Assembly (NCBI RefSeq): GCF_016107325.1
Contig: NZ_RCVT01000001.1
Location: 558,001-622,000 of the forward strand
Direction: 5' to 3'
DNA from: Sphingomonas sp. MA1305
Lineage (GTDB): Bacteria > Pseudomonadota > Alphaproteobacteria > Sphingomonadales > Sphingomonadaceae
Length of the DNA stretch: 64,000 nucleotides
Numbering within the stretch: the first letter of the stretch is position 1; each line of letters begins with the position of its first letter. The translations under genes were made by a program, and so were the position numbers. Shown piece after piece: positions 46,516 through 55,426 of this stretch. The notes under the pieces were generated by a model. The model was not told the DNA's origin. It did no database searches and worked only from the letters and a program-made list of their open reading frames with translations.

Positions 46516-47880
46516 ATGGCATCCGCAGCCGACCAGATGGCGCAAAGCATCAGCCTGGCGAAGTTCGCCCAGGCCACCGACCTCAAGAAGCGGCTTTGGT
46601 TTACGATCGGCGCGCTGATCGTCTTCCGCCTGCTCAGCTACGTGCCGCTGCCGGGTATCGACCCGACGGTGCTCGGCCAGCTGTCGCAGCGGACCAGCGG
46701 CGGTGTGCTCGACTTCTTCAACACCTTCTCGGGCGGCGCGCTGACCCGCATGTCGCTGATCGCGCTGGGCGTGATGCCGTACATCACCGCCTCGATCGTC
46801 GTGCAGCTCGCGACCTCGCTGTCGCCGCAGCTCGCCGCGATCAAGAAGGAAGGCGAATCGGGGCGCAAGAAGCTCAACCAATATACCCGCTACGGCACGG
46901 TCGCGCTGACCGCGGTGCAGGGCTATTTCATCGCCGTCGGCCTGGAGGCGTTCGGCGCCAGCCAGGGCGTGCAGGCGGTGATCGAGCCGGGCATGACCTT
47001 CCGCATCGCGGCGGTCATCTCGCTGATCGGCGGCACCATGTTCCTGATGTGGCTGGGCGAGCAGATCACCAGCCGCGGCATCGGCAACGGCACCAGCCTG
47101 ATCATCATGGCCGGCATCGTCGCCCATCTGCCGACCACATTGGTCAATTTGCTCGAGGGCGGGCGGTCGGGGTCGATCGATGCGGTGCGCCTGATCGGCA
47201 TCATCGCCGCGGTCGTCTTCCTGGTGCTGTTCATCTGCTTCATGGAGCGGGCGCAGCGCCGCATCCTGATCCAATATCCCAAGCGCCAGACGCAGCGCGG
47301 CATGCAGGCGGATCGCAGCCATCTGCCGCTTAAGCTCAACACCGCGGGCGTGATCCCGCCGATCTTCGCCTCGTCGCTGCTGCTGATGCCGCTGACGATC
47401 AGCCAGTTCGCCGGCCAGCACGTCGCGGGCGAGAGCAGATGGGGTGACTTCATCATCACCCTCAACCAGTATCTGCAGCACGGCAGCCCGGTGTACATGG
47501 CGCTCTACGCCGCCGGCATCATCTTCTTTTCGTTCTTCTACACCGCCGTCGTCTTCAATCCGGAAGAGACTGCGGACAATCTGAAGCGCTACGGCGGCTT
47601 CATCCCCGGCATCCGGCCGGGCAAGAACACCGAGACCTATTTCGATTATGTCCTGACGCGCATCACCGTGATCGGTGCCGCCTATCTGGTCATCATCTGC
47701 CTCCTCCCCGAATATCTCGTTTCGGCCTTGTCGATTCCCTTCTACCTTGGCGGCACCAGCCTGCTCATCGTCGTCAACGTGACGATGGACACGGTGACGC
47801 AGATCCAGAGCCACCTGCTCGCCCACCAATATGGCGACCTGATCAAGAAGGCGAAGCTGAAGGGCGGACGCCTGCGCTGA
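46516..47880 (+). CDS. secY: Preprotein translocase subunit SecY
   Basis: SecY, 454 residues, the ten-helix channel of the Sec system. FTIGALIVFRLLSYVPLPGIDP (TM1), the plug region GGALTRMSLIALGVMPYITASIVVQL (TM2), KKEGESGRKKLNQYTRYGTVAL, and the cytoplasmic loops RRILIQYPKRQ and RYGGFIPGIRPGKNTETYFDYVLTRIT are canonical. Loops C4-C5 carry the conserved basic residues for SecA and ribosome contact. It is followed by adk 31 bases later. Confidence 0.98.
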   Translation: MASAADQMAQSISLAKFAQATDLKKRLWFTIGALIVFRLLSYVPLPGIDPTVLGQLSQRTSGGVLDFFNTFSGGALTRMSLIALGVMPYITASIVVQLATSLSPQLAAIKKEGESGRKKLNQYTRYGTVALTAVQGYFIAVGLEAFGASQGVQAVIEPGMTFRIAAVISLIGGTMFLMWLGEQITSRGIGNGTSLIIMAGIVAHLPTTLVNLLEGGRSGSIDAVRLIGIIAAVVFLVLFICFMERAQRRILIQYPKRQTQRGMQADRSHLPLKLNTAGVIPPIFASSLLLMPLTISQFAGQHVAGESRWGDFIITLNQYLQHGSPVYMALYAAGIIFFSFFYTAVVFNPEETADNLKRYGGFIPGIRPGKNTETYFDYVLTRITVIGAAYLVIICLLPEYLVSALSIPFYLGGTSLLIVVNVTMDTVTQIQSHLLAHQYGDLIKKAKLKGGRLR

Positions 47881-47911
47881 GCGGGTCATCGACGGAAAAG
47901 GGGATCAACGC

Positions 47912-48562
47912 GTGAACATCATCCTTCTCGGGCCGCCGGGGGCGGGCAAGGGCACCCAGGCGCAGCGGCTGATGACGACCCGCGGCATGGTGCAGCTGTC
48001 GACCGGCGACATGCTGCGCGCCGCGGTCAAGGCGGGCTCGCCGGTCGGCCAGCAGGCGAAGGCGGTGATGGACGCCGGCCAGCTCGTCTCGGACGAGATC
48101 GTCTCGGCGCTGATCGGCGAGCGGCTCGATCAGGGCATCGGTGGCGGCGCGATCTTCGACGGCTATCCGCGGACCGCGGCGCAGGCGGCGTCGCTCGACG
48201 GCCTTCTCGACGAGCGCGACCAGACGCTCGACTTCGTCATCGAACTGGAGGTCGACGAGGCGGCCCTGATCGAACGCGTCGAGGGGCGCTACACCTGCGC
48301 GGTGTGCGGCACTGGCTATCACGACCGGTTCAAGCTGCCCAAGGTGGCGGGCGTCTGCGACGTCTGCGGATCGACCGAATTCAAGCGCCGGCCGGACGAC
48401 AATGCGGAAACCGTGCGCACGCGCATGGCCGAATATCGCGCCAAGACGGCGCCGATCCTGCCGATCTACGAAAGCCGCGGGCTGGTCCATCGCGTCAACG
48501 GCATGGCCGACATCGACCATGTCGCGCAGGCGATCGACACGATCCTCGACGGTCGCGGCTGA
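47912..48562 (+). CDS. adk: Adenylate kinase
   Basis: Long-form adenylate kinase, 216 residues, interconverting AMP+ATP and 2 ADP. P-loop GPPGAGKGTQAQRL (7-20), AMP-binding STGDMLRAAV and GYPRTAAQA, and a zinc-type LID with CAVCG...CDVCG (four cysteines). The start is GTG with AAGGGG upstream. The usual secY-adk pair is conserved, but rpsM does not follow. Confidence 0.97.
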   Translation: MNIILLGPPGAGKGTQAQRLMTTRGMVQLSTGDMLRAAVKAGSPVGQQAKAVMDAGQLVSDEIVSALIGERLDQGIGGGAIFDGYPRTAAQAASLDGLLDERDQTLDFVIELEVDEAALIERVEGRYTCAVCGTGYHDRFKLPKVAGVCDVCGSTEFKRRPDDNAETVRTRMAEYRAKTAPILPIYESRGLVHRVNGMADIDHVAQAIDTILDGRG

Positions 48563-48612
48563 GCCTGCGACCGCTTCCGGCACGCACCGGCGGGGTCGGT
48601 CGCGGGCCGGCT

Positions 48613-48630
48613 GTGACGCGAACATGACAC
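48613..48630. promoter_or_regulatory. Weak Pho-box-like direct repeat
   Basis: GTGACGC-GAAC-ATGACAC; on the minus strand GTGTCAT-GTTC-GCGTCAC, two units with an 11-base period like the repeat upstream of the Pit gene. It is oriented away from the response-regulator gene downstream, which weakens the case for control of that gene. Confidence 0.25.
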
Positions 48631-48751
48631 CTTTTTCATATTGATTTCATCGCGATGGCAGGCATTTCCGGCTAGAGGTCGGAACTAGGCCGTTCCGGCC
48701 GACGCAGTTTCGACAGGATCGGTGCCCGACACTCCCGGGGGTGCCGTGGGG

Positions 48752-48785
48752 GGCCGGCGGAGAGTTGCTTTCCGCCGGCCTTTCC
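48752..48785 (+). terminator. Terminator-like hairpin upstream of the response-regulator gene
   Basis: GGCCGGCGGA-GAGTTGCTT-TCCGCCGGCC is a perfect 10-bp stem followed by TTTCCC. It can end the secY-adk transcript or a short transcript from the 190-base region before it. The T-run is short. Confidence 0.6.
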
Positions 48786-48817
48786 CGTCATAGGTTGCGG
48801 CACGAGGGGAAGGACGC

Positions 48818-49507
48818 GTGACCCGGAAGATCCTGATCGTCGAAGATGACAGCTCGACCTCCGCTTATCTGGCCAAGGGACTGTCGGAAGCCGGCTATAC
48901 CGTCGAGACGGCGCACGATGGCCGCGACGGGCTGTTCCTGGCGAGCGAAGGCATCTTCGACCTGGTCATCGCCGACCGCATGCTGCCGGGCATCGACGGA
49001 CTGTCGATGGTGAGCGCGATCCGCGCCGCCGGCATCGCGACGCCGGTGCTGGTTCTGTCCGCGCTCGCCGCCGTCGACGACCGGGTCGATGGACTCAAGG
49101 CCGGTGCGGACGACTATCTCTGCAAGCCCTTCTCCTTCGCCGAACTGTCGGCGCGGATCGAAGCGCTCGTCCGTCGCACCGATCGCGCCGCAGCCGAACC
49201 GACGCGCACGCGGCTGGCGGTCGGCGACCTCGAGATCGACCTGCTCGCCCGGCATGTCACACGGGCGGGCCGCACGATCCCGCTCGGCGCGCGCGAATTC
49301 AATCTGCTCGAATTCCTCGCTCGCCACGCCGGACAGGTGGTGACGCGAACGATGATGCTGGAGAAGATCTGGAACTACCATTTCGATCCCGGCTCCAACG
49401 TGGTCGACGTGCATATCGGGCGGCTGCGTCGCAAGCTGGAGGACGGCTTCGGGTCGCCGATCCTGCATACCGTGCGCGGTGCCGGCTACCGGCTGGCGGC
49501 GGACTGA
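48818..49507 (+). CDS. OmpR-family response regulator
   Basis: A 229-residue two-component response regulator. The receiver domain has the acidic pocket VEDD (residues 8-11), phospho-acceptor Asp in IADRMLPGIDGL (about 53), SALAAVDDR and the switch lysine in LCKPFSFAEL. A winged-helix DNA-binding domain follows (GAREFNLLEFLARHAGQVVTRTMMLEKIW and VDVHIGRLRRKLEDGFGSPILHTVRGAGYRL). It starts with GTG behind GAGGGGAAGG. A histidine kinase gene follows on the same strand, 79 bases on. Confidence 0.94.
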   Translation: MTRKILIVEDDSSTSAYLAKGLSEAGYTVETAHDGRDGLFLASEGIFDLVIADRMLPGIDGLSMVSAIRAAGIATPVLVLSALAAVDDRVDGLKAGADDYLCKPFSFAELSARIEALVRRTDRAAAEPTRTRLAVGDLEIDLLARHVTRAGRTIPLGAREFNLLEFLARHAGQVVTRTMMLEKIWNYHFDPGSNVVDVHIGRLRRKLEDGFGSPILHTVRGAGYRLAAD

Positions 49508-49586
49508 TCGCGCGGGCTGATGACGATCGCCGCGTGCTGGCCGATCGGATGACGGTCTCGGCGTCGATGTCGGCTGGGGTGTGACG

Positions 49587-50942
49587 ATGACCTTCGGCCA
49601 CGGCATGCGACTGTCGGTCACCGCACGTATCGCCCTGCTGTCCATCGCGCTGGCGGTTGTCTCCAATCTCGTCCTGGTCGGCTTCGTCTGGAAGCAGACG
49701 CACGATGCCGCGATCGGCACAGTGCGGCGCGAGACGATCGAGAAGTCCGATGCGATGCGGGCGCTCTACCGCACCGGCGGCATGGCGGCGGTGCGGGAGG
49801 CGATCGGCGACGGCCGCGCCCCCGGCGACACCTCCCTGCTGCTGGCGGTCTTCGACGCCCGGTCGCGGCGGGTGTTCGGCTATGGTCCGGCCCGGCTCGC
49901 CGTCCCGCTCGCGGCCGCCACCTTCCGCGTCGCCGACCTCGACGGATCGGACACGACCAGCGACGTCGGCTATGCGCTGCACCGGGTCGGCGACGATTGG
50001 CTGATCGTCGGGCGCAGCCTCGACCTCGTGCAGGCGGAACAGCGAGCGATCGAGCGGGCGCTGGTGGTCGCCATCCTGCTGTCGCTGTTGCTCGGCATCG
50101 GTGCGGGTCTGGTTTTGGCGCAATATGTCGGCACGCGGCTTGGCCGGATCGCGGCGGTGATCGAAGCGGCGGGGGAGGGCGACCTGTCCCGCCGCGTGCC
50201 GGTGGGCGGCGGCCATGGCGACGGCTTCGACCGGCTGGCCGAACAGCTCAACCGCATGCTCCAGAAGCTGGAACGCGTCATGGTCGAACTGCGCGTCGTC
50301 ACCGACAGCATGGCGCACGATCTGCGGTCGCCGCTCGCCCGGCTGCGCACCAAGACGGAACAGGCGGTGCTGATCGCCGATCCGGCGCAACGCGAGGCGG
50401 CGCTGGGCGGCTTGCTGGTCGAGACCGATCTGGTGATGCGGATGCTGACCATGGTCATCGAGATCAGCCGTTCCGAATCGGTCTCGCGCGATCGCTTCAG
50501 CCTGGTCGAGCCGCTCGAACTGATCGAGGAGATCGCCGATCTGTACGGCCCGGTCGCCGAGGAGGCAGGCTGGGCGTTCACCGTGACGATCGATGCCGAG
50601 CCGCCAGCCATGCCGCTGCACCGGGAATTGCTCAGCCAGGCGATCACCAACCTGATCGACAATGCCTTGAAGCACGCCGCCGCGGGGCGGCAATTGGTGC
50701 TGCGCCTGAGCGGCGATGCAACGCAGATCGCGATCCAGGTCGAGGACCGCGGCGGTGGCATTGCGGAGCGAGACCGCGCCCAGGCGCTGAAGCGGTTCGG
50801 GCGGCTCGACGCGGCGCGGACGACGCCGGGCGCCGGATTGGGCATGGCGCTGATCGAAGCGGTGGCGCGACTGCACAACGGCCGGTTCGAACTCGCCGAC
50901 AACGCCCCGGGGCTGATCGCGCGCATCGTTTTGCCACGCTGA
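49587..50942 (+). CDS. Sensor histidine kinase
   Basis: A 451-residue membrane sensor kinase. TM1 is about 14-35 (LLSIALAVVSNLVLVGFVW), a small periplasmic sensor domain of about 110 residues follows, TM2 is about 152-173 (LVVAILLSLLLGIGAGLVLA), then HAMP, the H-box SMAHDLRSPLARLR, N-box NLIDNALKHAA, G1 VEDRGGGIAE and G2 GAGLGMALIEA. Family is nearest to the CusS/QseC-like kinases, and the signal is unknown. The ATG at 49587 was chosen over GTG at 49581 because of the spacing to GGGG. Confidence 0.93.
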   Translation: MTFGHGMRLSVTARIALLSIALAVVSNLVLVGFVWKQTHDAAIGTVRRETIEKSDAMRALYRTGGMAAVREAIGDGRAPGDTSLLLAVFDARSRRVFGYGPARLAVPLAAATFRVADLDGSDTTSDVGYALHRVGDDWLIVGRSLDLVQAEQRAIERALVVAILLSLLLGIGAGLVLAQYVGTRLGRIAAVIEAAGEGDLSRRVPVGGGHGDGFDRLAEQLNRMLQKLERVMVELRVVTDSMAHDLRSPLARLRTKTEQAVLIADPAQREAALGGLLVETDLVMRMLTMVIEISRSESVSRDRFSLVEPLELIEEIADLYGPVAEEAGWAFTVTIDAEPPAMPLHRELLSQAITNLIDNALKHAAAGRQLVLRLSGDATQIAIQVEDRGGGIAERDRAQALKRFGRLDAARTTPGAGLGMALIEAVARLHNGRFELADNAPGLIARIVLPR

Positions 50943-51082
50943 CCCGGCGTCACCGGATTTGGTCGTACTTTCCGGGCGATTGGCAGTTAACCGTTTGTCA
51001 GTGCGCCGTGATTAGGCTTTGGGCGACAGTGCGGCCGGGGGGCCGCGGGGGCTTTGGACCGTTAGCGGGAAGAAGGGGCATC

Positions 51083-51283
51083 ATGCTCGGCGCGATCGTT
51101 TTCACTTATGGGATGCTGACCAGTTTCGTGTTGCAGGGGGCGTCGCGCAACCGCCGGCTGCAACGGGCCAATCCCCCGATGCTCGAATATATCGGTTATG
51201 TGCTGTGCGGCCTGTCGGCCGGCCTGTCGGCGATGCTGCTGCTGATGGCGTTGACCGCACCCGGCACGATCGTTCTGCAATGA
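51083..51283 (+). CDS. Small two-span membrane protein
   Basis: A 66-residue hydrophobic protein with AGAAGGGG before its ATG. Two membrane segments (about 1-20 and 36-60) flank a basic loop SRNRRLQRANPP, predicting both ends outside or both inside. I recognise no family. It lies between the kinase and rpsM with no other support than the ribosome site and composition. Confidence 0.52.
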   Translation: MLGAIVFTYGMLTSFVLQGASRNRRLQRANPPMLEYIGYVLCGLSAGLSAMLLLMALTAPGTIVLQ

Positions 51284-51456
51284 TCGGGCGCGACCGTCGG
51301 TGCCGCTGAGCGGCGGACGGCGGCGCATTCCGATTCACGCGACGCGCGTTGCGTAAGAGCGCCAGTGCGACGTGGTCTTCGCGCTGCCTGTAGGCGACTT
51401 AAGGTGTGGCGGCGCGGTCTTGCGCCCATAATACCGGACGGCCCTGGGCGCAGCGC

Positions 51457-51603
51457 TCAGGCGGCGCGACGGGTTTCCAGCGCGGCATCGATCCGCGCGA
51501 TCAGTTCGACCAAATCGGGTGCGCGCCACGGACCGGTCTGCGCCGGCAGCGGCGACTGCATCTTGGTGGCAATACGACGGCTGGCGACAAGCGAGTCGGA
51601 CAT
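51457..51603 (-). CDS. Very small hypothetical protein
   Basis: A 48-residue protein MSDSLVASRRIATK...ELIARIDAALETRRAA, mainly helical and soluble, with GAGAAG before the ATG. Resembles short uncharacterised sphingomonad proteins only in general layout. Function unknown; it could be a chance reading frame. Confidence 0.4.
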   Translation of the reverse strand: MSDSLVASRRIATKMQSPLPAQTGPWRAPDLVELIARIDAALETRRAA

Positions 51604-51745
51604 GCGGCTTCTCATTCGGTGAACGTGCCTTTTCTGCCGCCACCCGGCTAAAGAATGGTTAATGCGGCAGGGAGGGGCCCTTCCAGACGATCCTGGGCGG
51701 CAGCGGGCCTTGCCGTCGCGGGGTGGCGGCGCCACGTCGGGCGTC

Positions 51746-51988
51746 ATGGATCCGCTGTCGCTCTTCGGCCTGTTCGCCATTCTCTTCATGCTGCTTTGTT
51801 ATCTGATGGAGGCGCGTTCGCCCTGGTGGACGCTGGGCTTCGCCTTCGGATGCTTGCTCAGTTCCTGCTACGGCTTCCTGCAGGGCGCTTGGCCGTTCGG
51901 CGCGGTGGAACTCTTATGGACTGCGATCGCGCTACGCCGCTGGTGGCAGGGGCTTACGAAGCTGCGCGCAGCGGAACCGATCGCTTGA
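51746..51988 (+). CDS. Small two- or three-span membrane protein
   Basis: An 80-residue hydrophobic protein. MDPLSLFGLFAILFMLLCYLMEARSPWWTLGFAFGCLLSSCYGFLQGAWPFGAVELLWTAIALRRWWQ gives about three membrane segments, rich in Trp, Cys and Phe, with a basic end. The layout matches a widespread family of unknown-function membrane proteins in proteobacteria. A longer frame to 51662 exists but would add a non-hydrophobic leader. Confidence 0.65.
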   Translation: MDPLSLFGLFAILFMLLCYLMEARSPWWTLGFAFGCLLSSCYGFLQGAWPFGAVELLWTAIALRRWWQGLTKLRAAEPIA

Positions 51989-52161
51989 CACGACGTTTGC
52001 GCGCGCCTACCTGCCTGTCCTTCCGAAACACCGGTCCCGGCGGCGCTGTCTGGCGCGCGCCGCGCGCGTGCGTATCAGGGTCGGTGGCGGTTCGGATGTA
52101 ATGCGACGAGATGGGGGCCGTGCGGCCATGCCGACCCCTGTGGAGCAAGGAGAAACGTTTC

Positions 52162-52530
52162 ATGGCACGTATCGCGGGTGTCAATCTCCCGACCAACAAG
52201 CGCGTGGTGATCGCGCTGACCTATATCCACGGCATCGGCCCGGCTAAGGCGAAGGAAATCACCGGCAAGCTGAACATCGCCGCGGAGCGTCGTGTGCAGG
52301 ACCTGAGCGATCAGGAAGTGCTGCAGATCCGTGAGACGATCGACGCCGACCACACGGTCGAGGGTGATCTTCGTCGCGAGACCGCGATGAACATCAAGCG
52401 CCTGATGGACCTAGCCTGCTACCGCGGCCTGCGTCACCGTAAGGGCCTGCCGGTCCGCGGCCAGCGCACGCACACCAACGCGCGCACCCGCAAGGGCAAG
52501 GCGAAGCCGATCGCGGGCAAGAAGAAGTAA
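52162..52530 (+). CDS. rpsM: 30S ribosomal protein S13
   Basis: S13, 122 residues, at the subunit interface near P-site t[36 protein letters not shown] and [34 protein letters not shown] are canonical. ATG follows AAGGAGAAACG. First gene of the alpha operon. A 12-bp hairpin is superimposed on its stop codon. Confidence 0.98.
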   Translation: MARIAGVNLPTNKRVVIALTYIHGIGPAKAKEITGKLNIAAERRVQDLSDQEVLQIRETIDADHTVEGDLRRETAMNIKRLMDLACYRGLRHRKGLPVRGQRTHTNARTRKGKAKPIAGKKK

Positions 52531-52549
52531 GCGCGGGGCGCTTACTTCT
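52523..52549 (+). promoter_or_regulatory. Perfect 12-bp hairpin containing the rpsM stop codon
   Basis: AGAAGTAAGCGC-GGG-GCGCTTACTTCT: the stop codon TAA of rpsM lies within the left arm. No T-run follows, so an intrinsic terminator is unlikely. A ribosome-sensitive stem or RNase III-type processing site in the S13-S11 mRNA is possible. Confidence 0.6.
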
Positions 52550-52622
52550 CCGCCGGAGGCAGGCTGGAGGCTGACAGCCGCCGCGGCTTCCGCATCAGAG
52601 ATTCAGGTCAGGATTACCAACA

Positions 52623-53012
52623 ATGGCACGTGAACCGCAGCGCATTCGCCGTCGCGAGCGCAAGAACATCACCGCCGGCGTCGCGCACGTGAACGCCAGC
52701 TTCAACAACACCATGATCACCATCACCGACGCGCAGGGCAATGCCATCTCGTGGTCGTCCGCCGGCATGATGGGCTTCAAGGGCAGCCGTAAGTCGACCC
52801 CTTATGCAGCGCAGGTTGCAGCCGAGGACGCCGGCAAGAAGGCCGCCGAACACGGCGTCCGCACCCTCGAAGTCGAGGTCAAGGGCCCGGGTTCGGGTCG
52901 CGAGTCGGCGCTGCGTGCGCTGCAGGCGGTCGGTTTCCAGATCACCTCGATCCGCGACGTGACGTCGATCCCGCACAATGGCGTGCGCCCGTCGAAGCGT
53001 CGCCGCGTCTAA
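52623..53012 (+). CDS. rpsK: 30S ribosomal protein S11
   Basis: S11, 129 residues, on the 30S platform. [50 protein letters not shown] and [35 protein letters not shown] are canonical. Confidence 0.98.
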   Translation: MAREPQRIRRRERKNITAGVAHVNASFNNTMITITDAQGNAISWSSAGMMGFKGSRKSTPYAAQVAAEDAGKKAAEHGVRTLEVEVKGPGSGRESALRALQAVGFQITSIRDVTSIPHNGVRPSKRRRV

Positions 53013-53101
53013 TCAGGCGCTCCACGCGCCGGCTGACGAGTCGGTGCGTCTCTTTCCCGGCTGGAACCGCCCCCGTTCCGGCCCCAAATTAGGGGACACA
53101 C

Positions 53102-54169
53102 GTGTCTGTCAACGCAAAGAACTGGCAGGAACTGAAGAAGCCCAACGGCCTTGAGAAGAAGGGCGGCGATGGCAAGCGCAAGGCGACCTTCATCGCCGAG
53201 CCGCTGGAGCGTGGCTTCGGCCTGACGCTCGGTAACGCGCTGCGTCGTGTGCTGCTGTCGTCGCTGCAAGGTGCGGCGGTGACCTCGATCAAGATCGAGA
53301 ACGTGCTGCACGAGTTCAGCAGCCTGGCCGGCGTGCGCGAGGACGTCACGGACATCGTCCTCAACGTCAAGCAGATCGCGCTGAAGATGCAGGGCGAAGG
53401 CCCGAAGCGTCTGCAGCTGTCGGCGACCGGTCCGGCCGAGGTCAAGGCCGGCGACATCGCGGTGTCGGGCGACATCGAGGTGATGAATCCCGAGCTGGTC
53501 ATCTGCCACCTCGACGAAGGCGCGACGTTCAACATGGAACTGACCGCCGACATCGGTAAGGGCTATGTCCCGGCGACCGCCAACCGTCCGGCCGATGCGC
53601 CGATCGGCCTGATCCCGGTCGACGCGCTCTATTCGCCGGTGCGCCAGGTGTCGTACAAGGTCGACCCGACCCGCGTCGGTCAGGACCTCGACTATGACAA
53701 GCTGACGCTGACCATCGAAACCGACGGCACGGTGACCCCGGACGATGCCGTGGCCTATGCCGCGCGCATCCTGCAGGACCAGCTGGCGCTGTTCGTTCAC
53801 TTCGACGATTCGGCGATCACCCGTTCGTCGGCGCCGATCGGTCAGGCCGCTGTGCCGGCGACCGGTGGCGAGGTCGCGGGCGACACGCAGCAGATCAACC
53901 GTTACCTGCTTAAGAAGGTCGACGAGCTGGAACTGTCGGTGCGTTCGGCGAACTGCCTGAAGAACGACAACATCATCTATATCGGCGATCTGGTCGGCAA
54001 GACCGAGGCCGAGATGCTGCGTACTCCGAACTTCGGCCGCAAGTCGCTGAACGAGATCAAGGAAGTGCTCTCGTCCATGGGCCTGCGCCTCGGCATGGAA
54101 ATCCCGGGCTGGCCGCCCGAGAACATCGAGGAAATGGCCAAGAAGCTCGAGCAGGAGATCATGGGCTGA
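53102..54169 (+). CDS. rpoA: DNA-directed RNA polymerase subunit alpha
   Basis: RpoA, 355 residues. The N-terminal assembly domain has [38 protein letters not shown] and GYVPA; the C-terminal domain has [49 protein letters not shown], the helix-hairpin-helix region that binds UP elements and activators. It starts with GTG behind AGGGGA. The downstream gap to rplQ (257 bases) is unusually long. Confidence 0.98.
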   Translation: MSVNAKNWQELKKPNGLEKKGGDGKRKATFIAEPLERGFGLTLGNALRRVLLSSLQGAAVTSIKIENVLHEFSSLAGVREDVTDIVLNVKQIALKMQGEGPKRLQLSATGPAEVKAGDIAVSGDIEVMNPELVICHLDEGATFNMELTADIGKGYVPATANRPADAPIGLIPVDALYSPVRQVSYKVDPTRVGQDLDYDKLTLTIETDGTVTPDDAVAYAARILQDQLALFVHFDDSAITRSSAPIGQAAVPATGGEVAGDTQQINRYLLKKVDELELSVRSANCLKNDNIIYIGDLVGKTEAEMLRTPNFGRKSLNEIKEVLSSMGLRLGMEIPGWPPENIEEMAKKLEQEIMG

Positions 54170-54176
54170 GCCGCGC

Positions 54177-54198
54177 GGAGATAGCGAAAGCTATCTCC
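54177..54198 (+). promoter_or_regulatory. Perfect GNRA-capped hairpin after rpoA
   Basis: GGAGATAGC-GAAA-GCTATCTCC: a 9-bp stem closed by a GAAA tetraloop, eight bases after the rpoA stop. It has no T-run. Possible mRNA 3' stabiliser or processing site between rpoA and rplQ. Confidence 0.55.
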
Positions 54199-54320
54199 GA
54201 GACGGCGTCAGCCCGGCCGACGGATCGGGAAGCGACGCAGTCGCGACCCGATCCCGATCGACGTGCCGGTGCGGCTCCGCCGCACCGCCACCCGGCGGCC
54301 AGGGAAGCATGCGATGCGTG

Positions 54321-54341
54321 CGACCTTTGAGACTTTTCAGA
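54321..54341 (+). repeat. CTTTGAGACTTT-type repeat in the rpoA-rplQ gap
   Basis: CGACCTTTGAGACTTTTCAG is the reverse-complement type of the nine-base repeat (AAAGTCTCA) found at 61450-61476. Otherwise the interval 54199-54426 shows nothing I can name. Confidence 0.35.
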
Positions 54342-54426
54342 CGGGGTGAACGGCGGTCCCCGGATCGTAAACCGCCAGCTCTGGGGTTCCGTGACACGGC
54401 CCCTTAACGAACGAAGGAAGTGAATC

Positions 54427-54849
54427 ATGCGTCATCGCGTCGGCGGCCGTAAGCTGCAGCGTACCTCGGCCCATCGTCTGGCCCTGTTCCGCAACATGTC
54501 GGCCGCGCTCATCAAGCACGAGCAGATCACCACCACCGTCGCCAAGGCGAAGGAACTGCGTCCCTACGTCGAGAAGCTGATCACGCTGGCGAAGAAGGGT
54601 GGCCTGTCCAACCGTCGTCTCGCCCATGCGCGCCTGCTCGACGATGCACAGCTGGTGAAGCTGTTCGACGTCCTGGCGTCGCGCTACGCCGACCGCAATG
54701 GCGGTTACACCCGCATCATCAAGGCCGGCATCCGCGCCTCGGACGCTTCGCCGATGGCGATCATCGAGTTCGTCGACCGCGACGTGTCGGCCAAGGGCCA
54801 GGATTCGGGCCCGGTGATGACCGACGAGGACTTCGACGAAGCCGCCTGA
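54427..54849 (+). CDS. rplQ: 50S ribosomal protein L17
   Basis: L17, 140 residues, near the tunnel exit. [58 protein letters not shown] and [28 protein letters not shown] are canonical; it ends with a short acidic tail. Last gene of the alpha operon. Confidence 0.98.
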   Translation: MRHRVGGRKLQRTSAHRLALFRNMSAALIKHEQITTTVAKAKELRPYVEKLITLAKKGGLSNRRLAHARLLDDAQLVKLFDVLASRYADRNGGYTRIIKAGIRASDASPMAIIEFVDRDVSAKGQDSGPVMTDEDFDEAA

Positions 54850-54878
54850 TCGGCATCGTCGCCGCTTCCGGCAATACA

Positions 54879-54905
54879 GGGGCGCGTCGGCAACGGCGCG
54901 CCCTT
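54879..54905 (+). terminator. Possible terminator after rplQ
   Basis: GGGGCGCG-TCGGCAACGG-CGCGCCCTT can form a 7-8 bp GC stem 30 bases after the rplQ stop. Only TTCG follows, so the intrinsic-terminator evidence is modest. Confidence 0.45.
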
Positions 54906-54985
54906 CGTGCGTTCAGCGTCAGGTCAGCTTTGGACTGATAGGGTTCCTCCCGGTGATCGAGCCGATCGCCCGATCCGGGGGGACG

Positions 54986-55360
54986 ATGCGACATACACTG
55001 GTATTGGGTCTGATTGCGCTGGCGGTCTCGGGCTGTACCGAACGTTATCAGCCGCAACGCACCGCCGTCTCGACGCCCAGCTCGGAATGGCTGAAGTTCA
55101 ACCGAGAACAGGCGCGGCGGCGCGACCAAGCGATCGCCGCTTACGCCGGTGGCGCGGCGATCGCTACGATCCTCGGCGTCCGTCCGTCCGGCGCGCCCCG
55201 ATTGGGGCCCGATGGTCTGCATCGCCACGGCGAACGCTTCCGCAATCTCGGCCGGACCGATGCGAGCGGTGCGCTGGAACCTCCCCAGCGGGCACAAGTC
55301 GATGCCAACCCGCCGGCCACGGTGCCATTAGTGTTGAAACTTCCTCCAGGCATGGCGTGA
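54986..55360 (+). CDS. Putative lipoprotein of unknown function
   Basis: A 124-residue protein with lipoprotein signal MRHTLVLGLIALAVSGC (lipobox VSGC), preceded by GGGGGGAC. The mature part is hydrophilic and low in recognisable motifs (PSSEWLKFNREQARRRDQAIAAYAGGAAIATILG, then Pro/Arg-rich). It lies 66 bases before guaA on the same strand. Role unknown. Confidence 0.65.
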   Translation: MRHTLVLGLIALAVSGCTERYQPQRTAVSTPSSEWLKFNREQARRRDQAIAAYAGGAAIATILGVRPSGAPRLGPDGLHRHGERFRNLGRTDASGALEPPQRAQVDANPPATVPLVLKLPPGMA

Positions 55361-55426
55361 GGGCAGGCGGTGGAGACCTTCGGGTCGGGCTTGGCCTCGT
55401 CTGGCTGCACCGCTAAGGCCGGCGCC

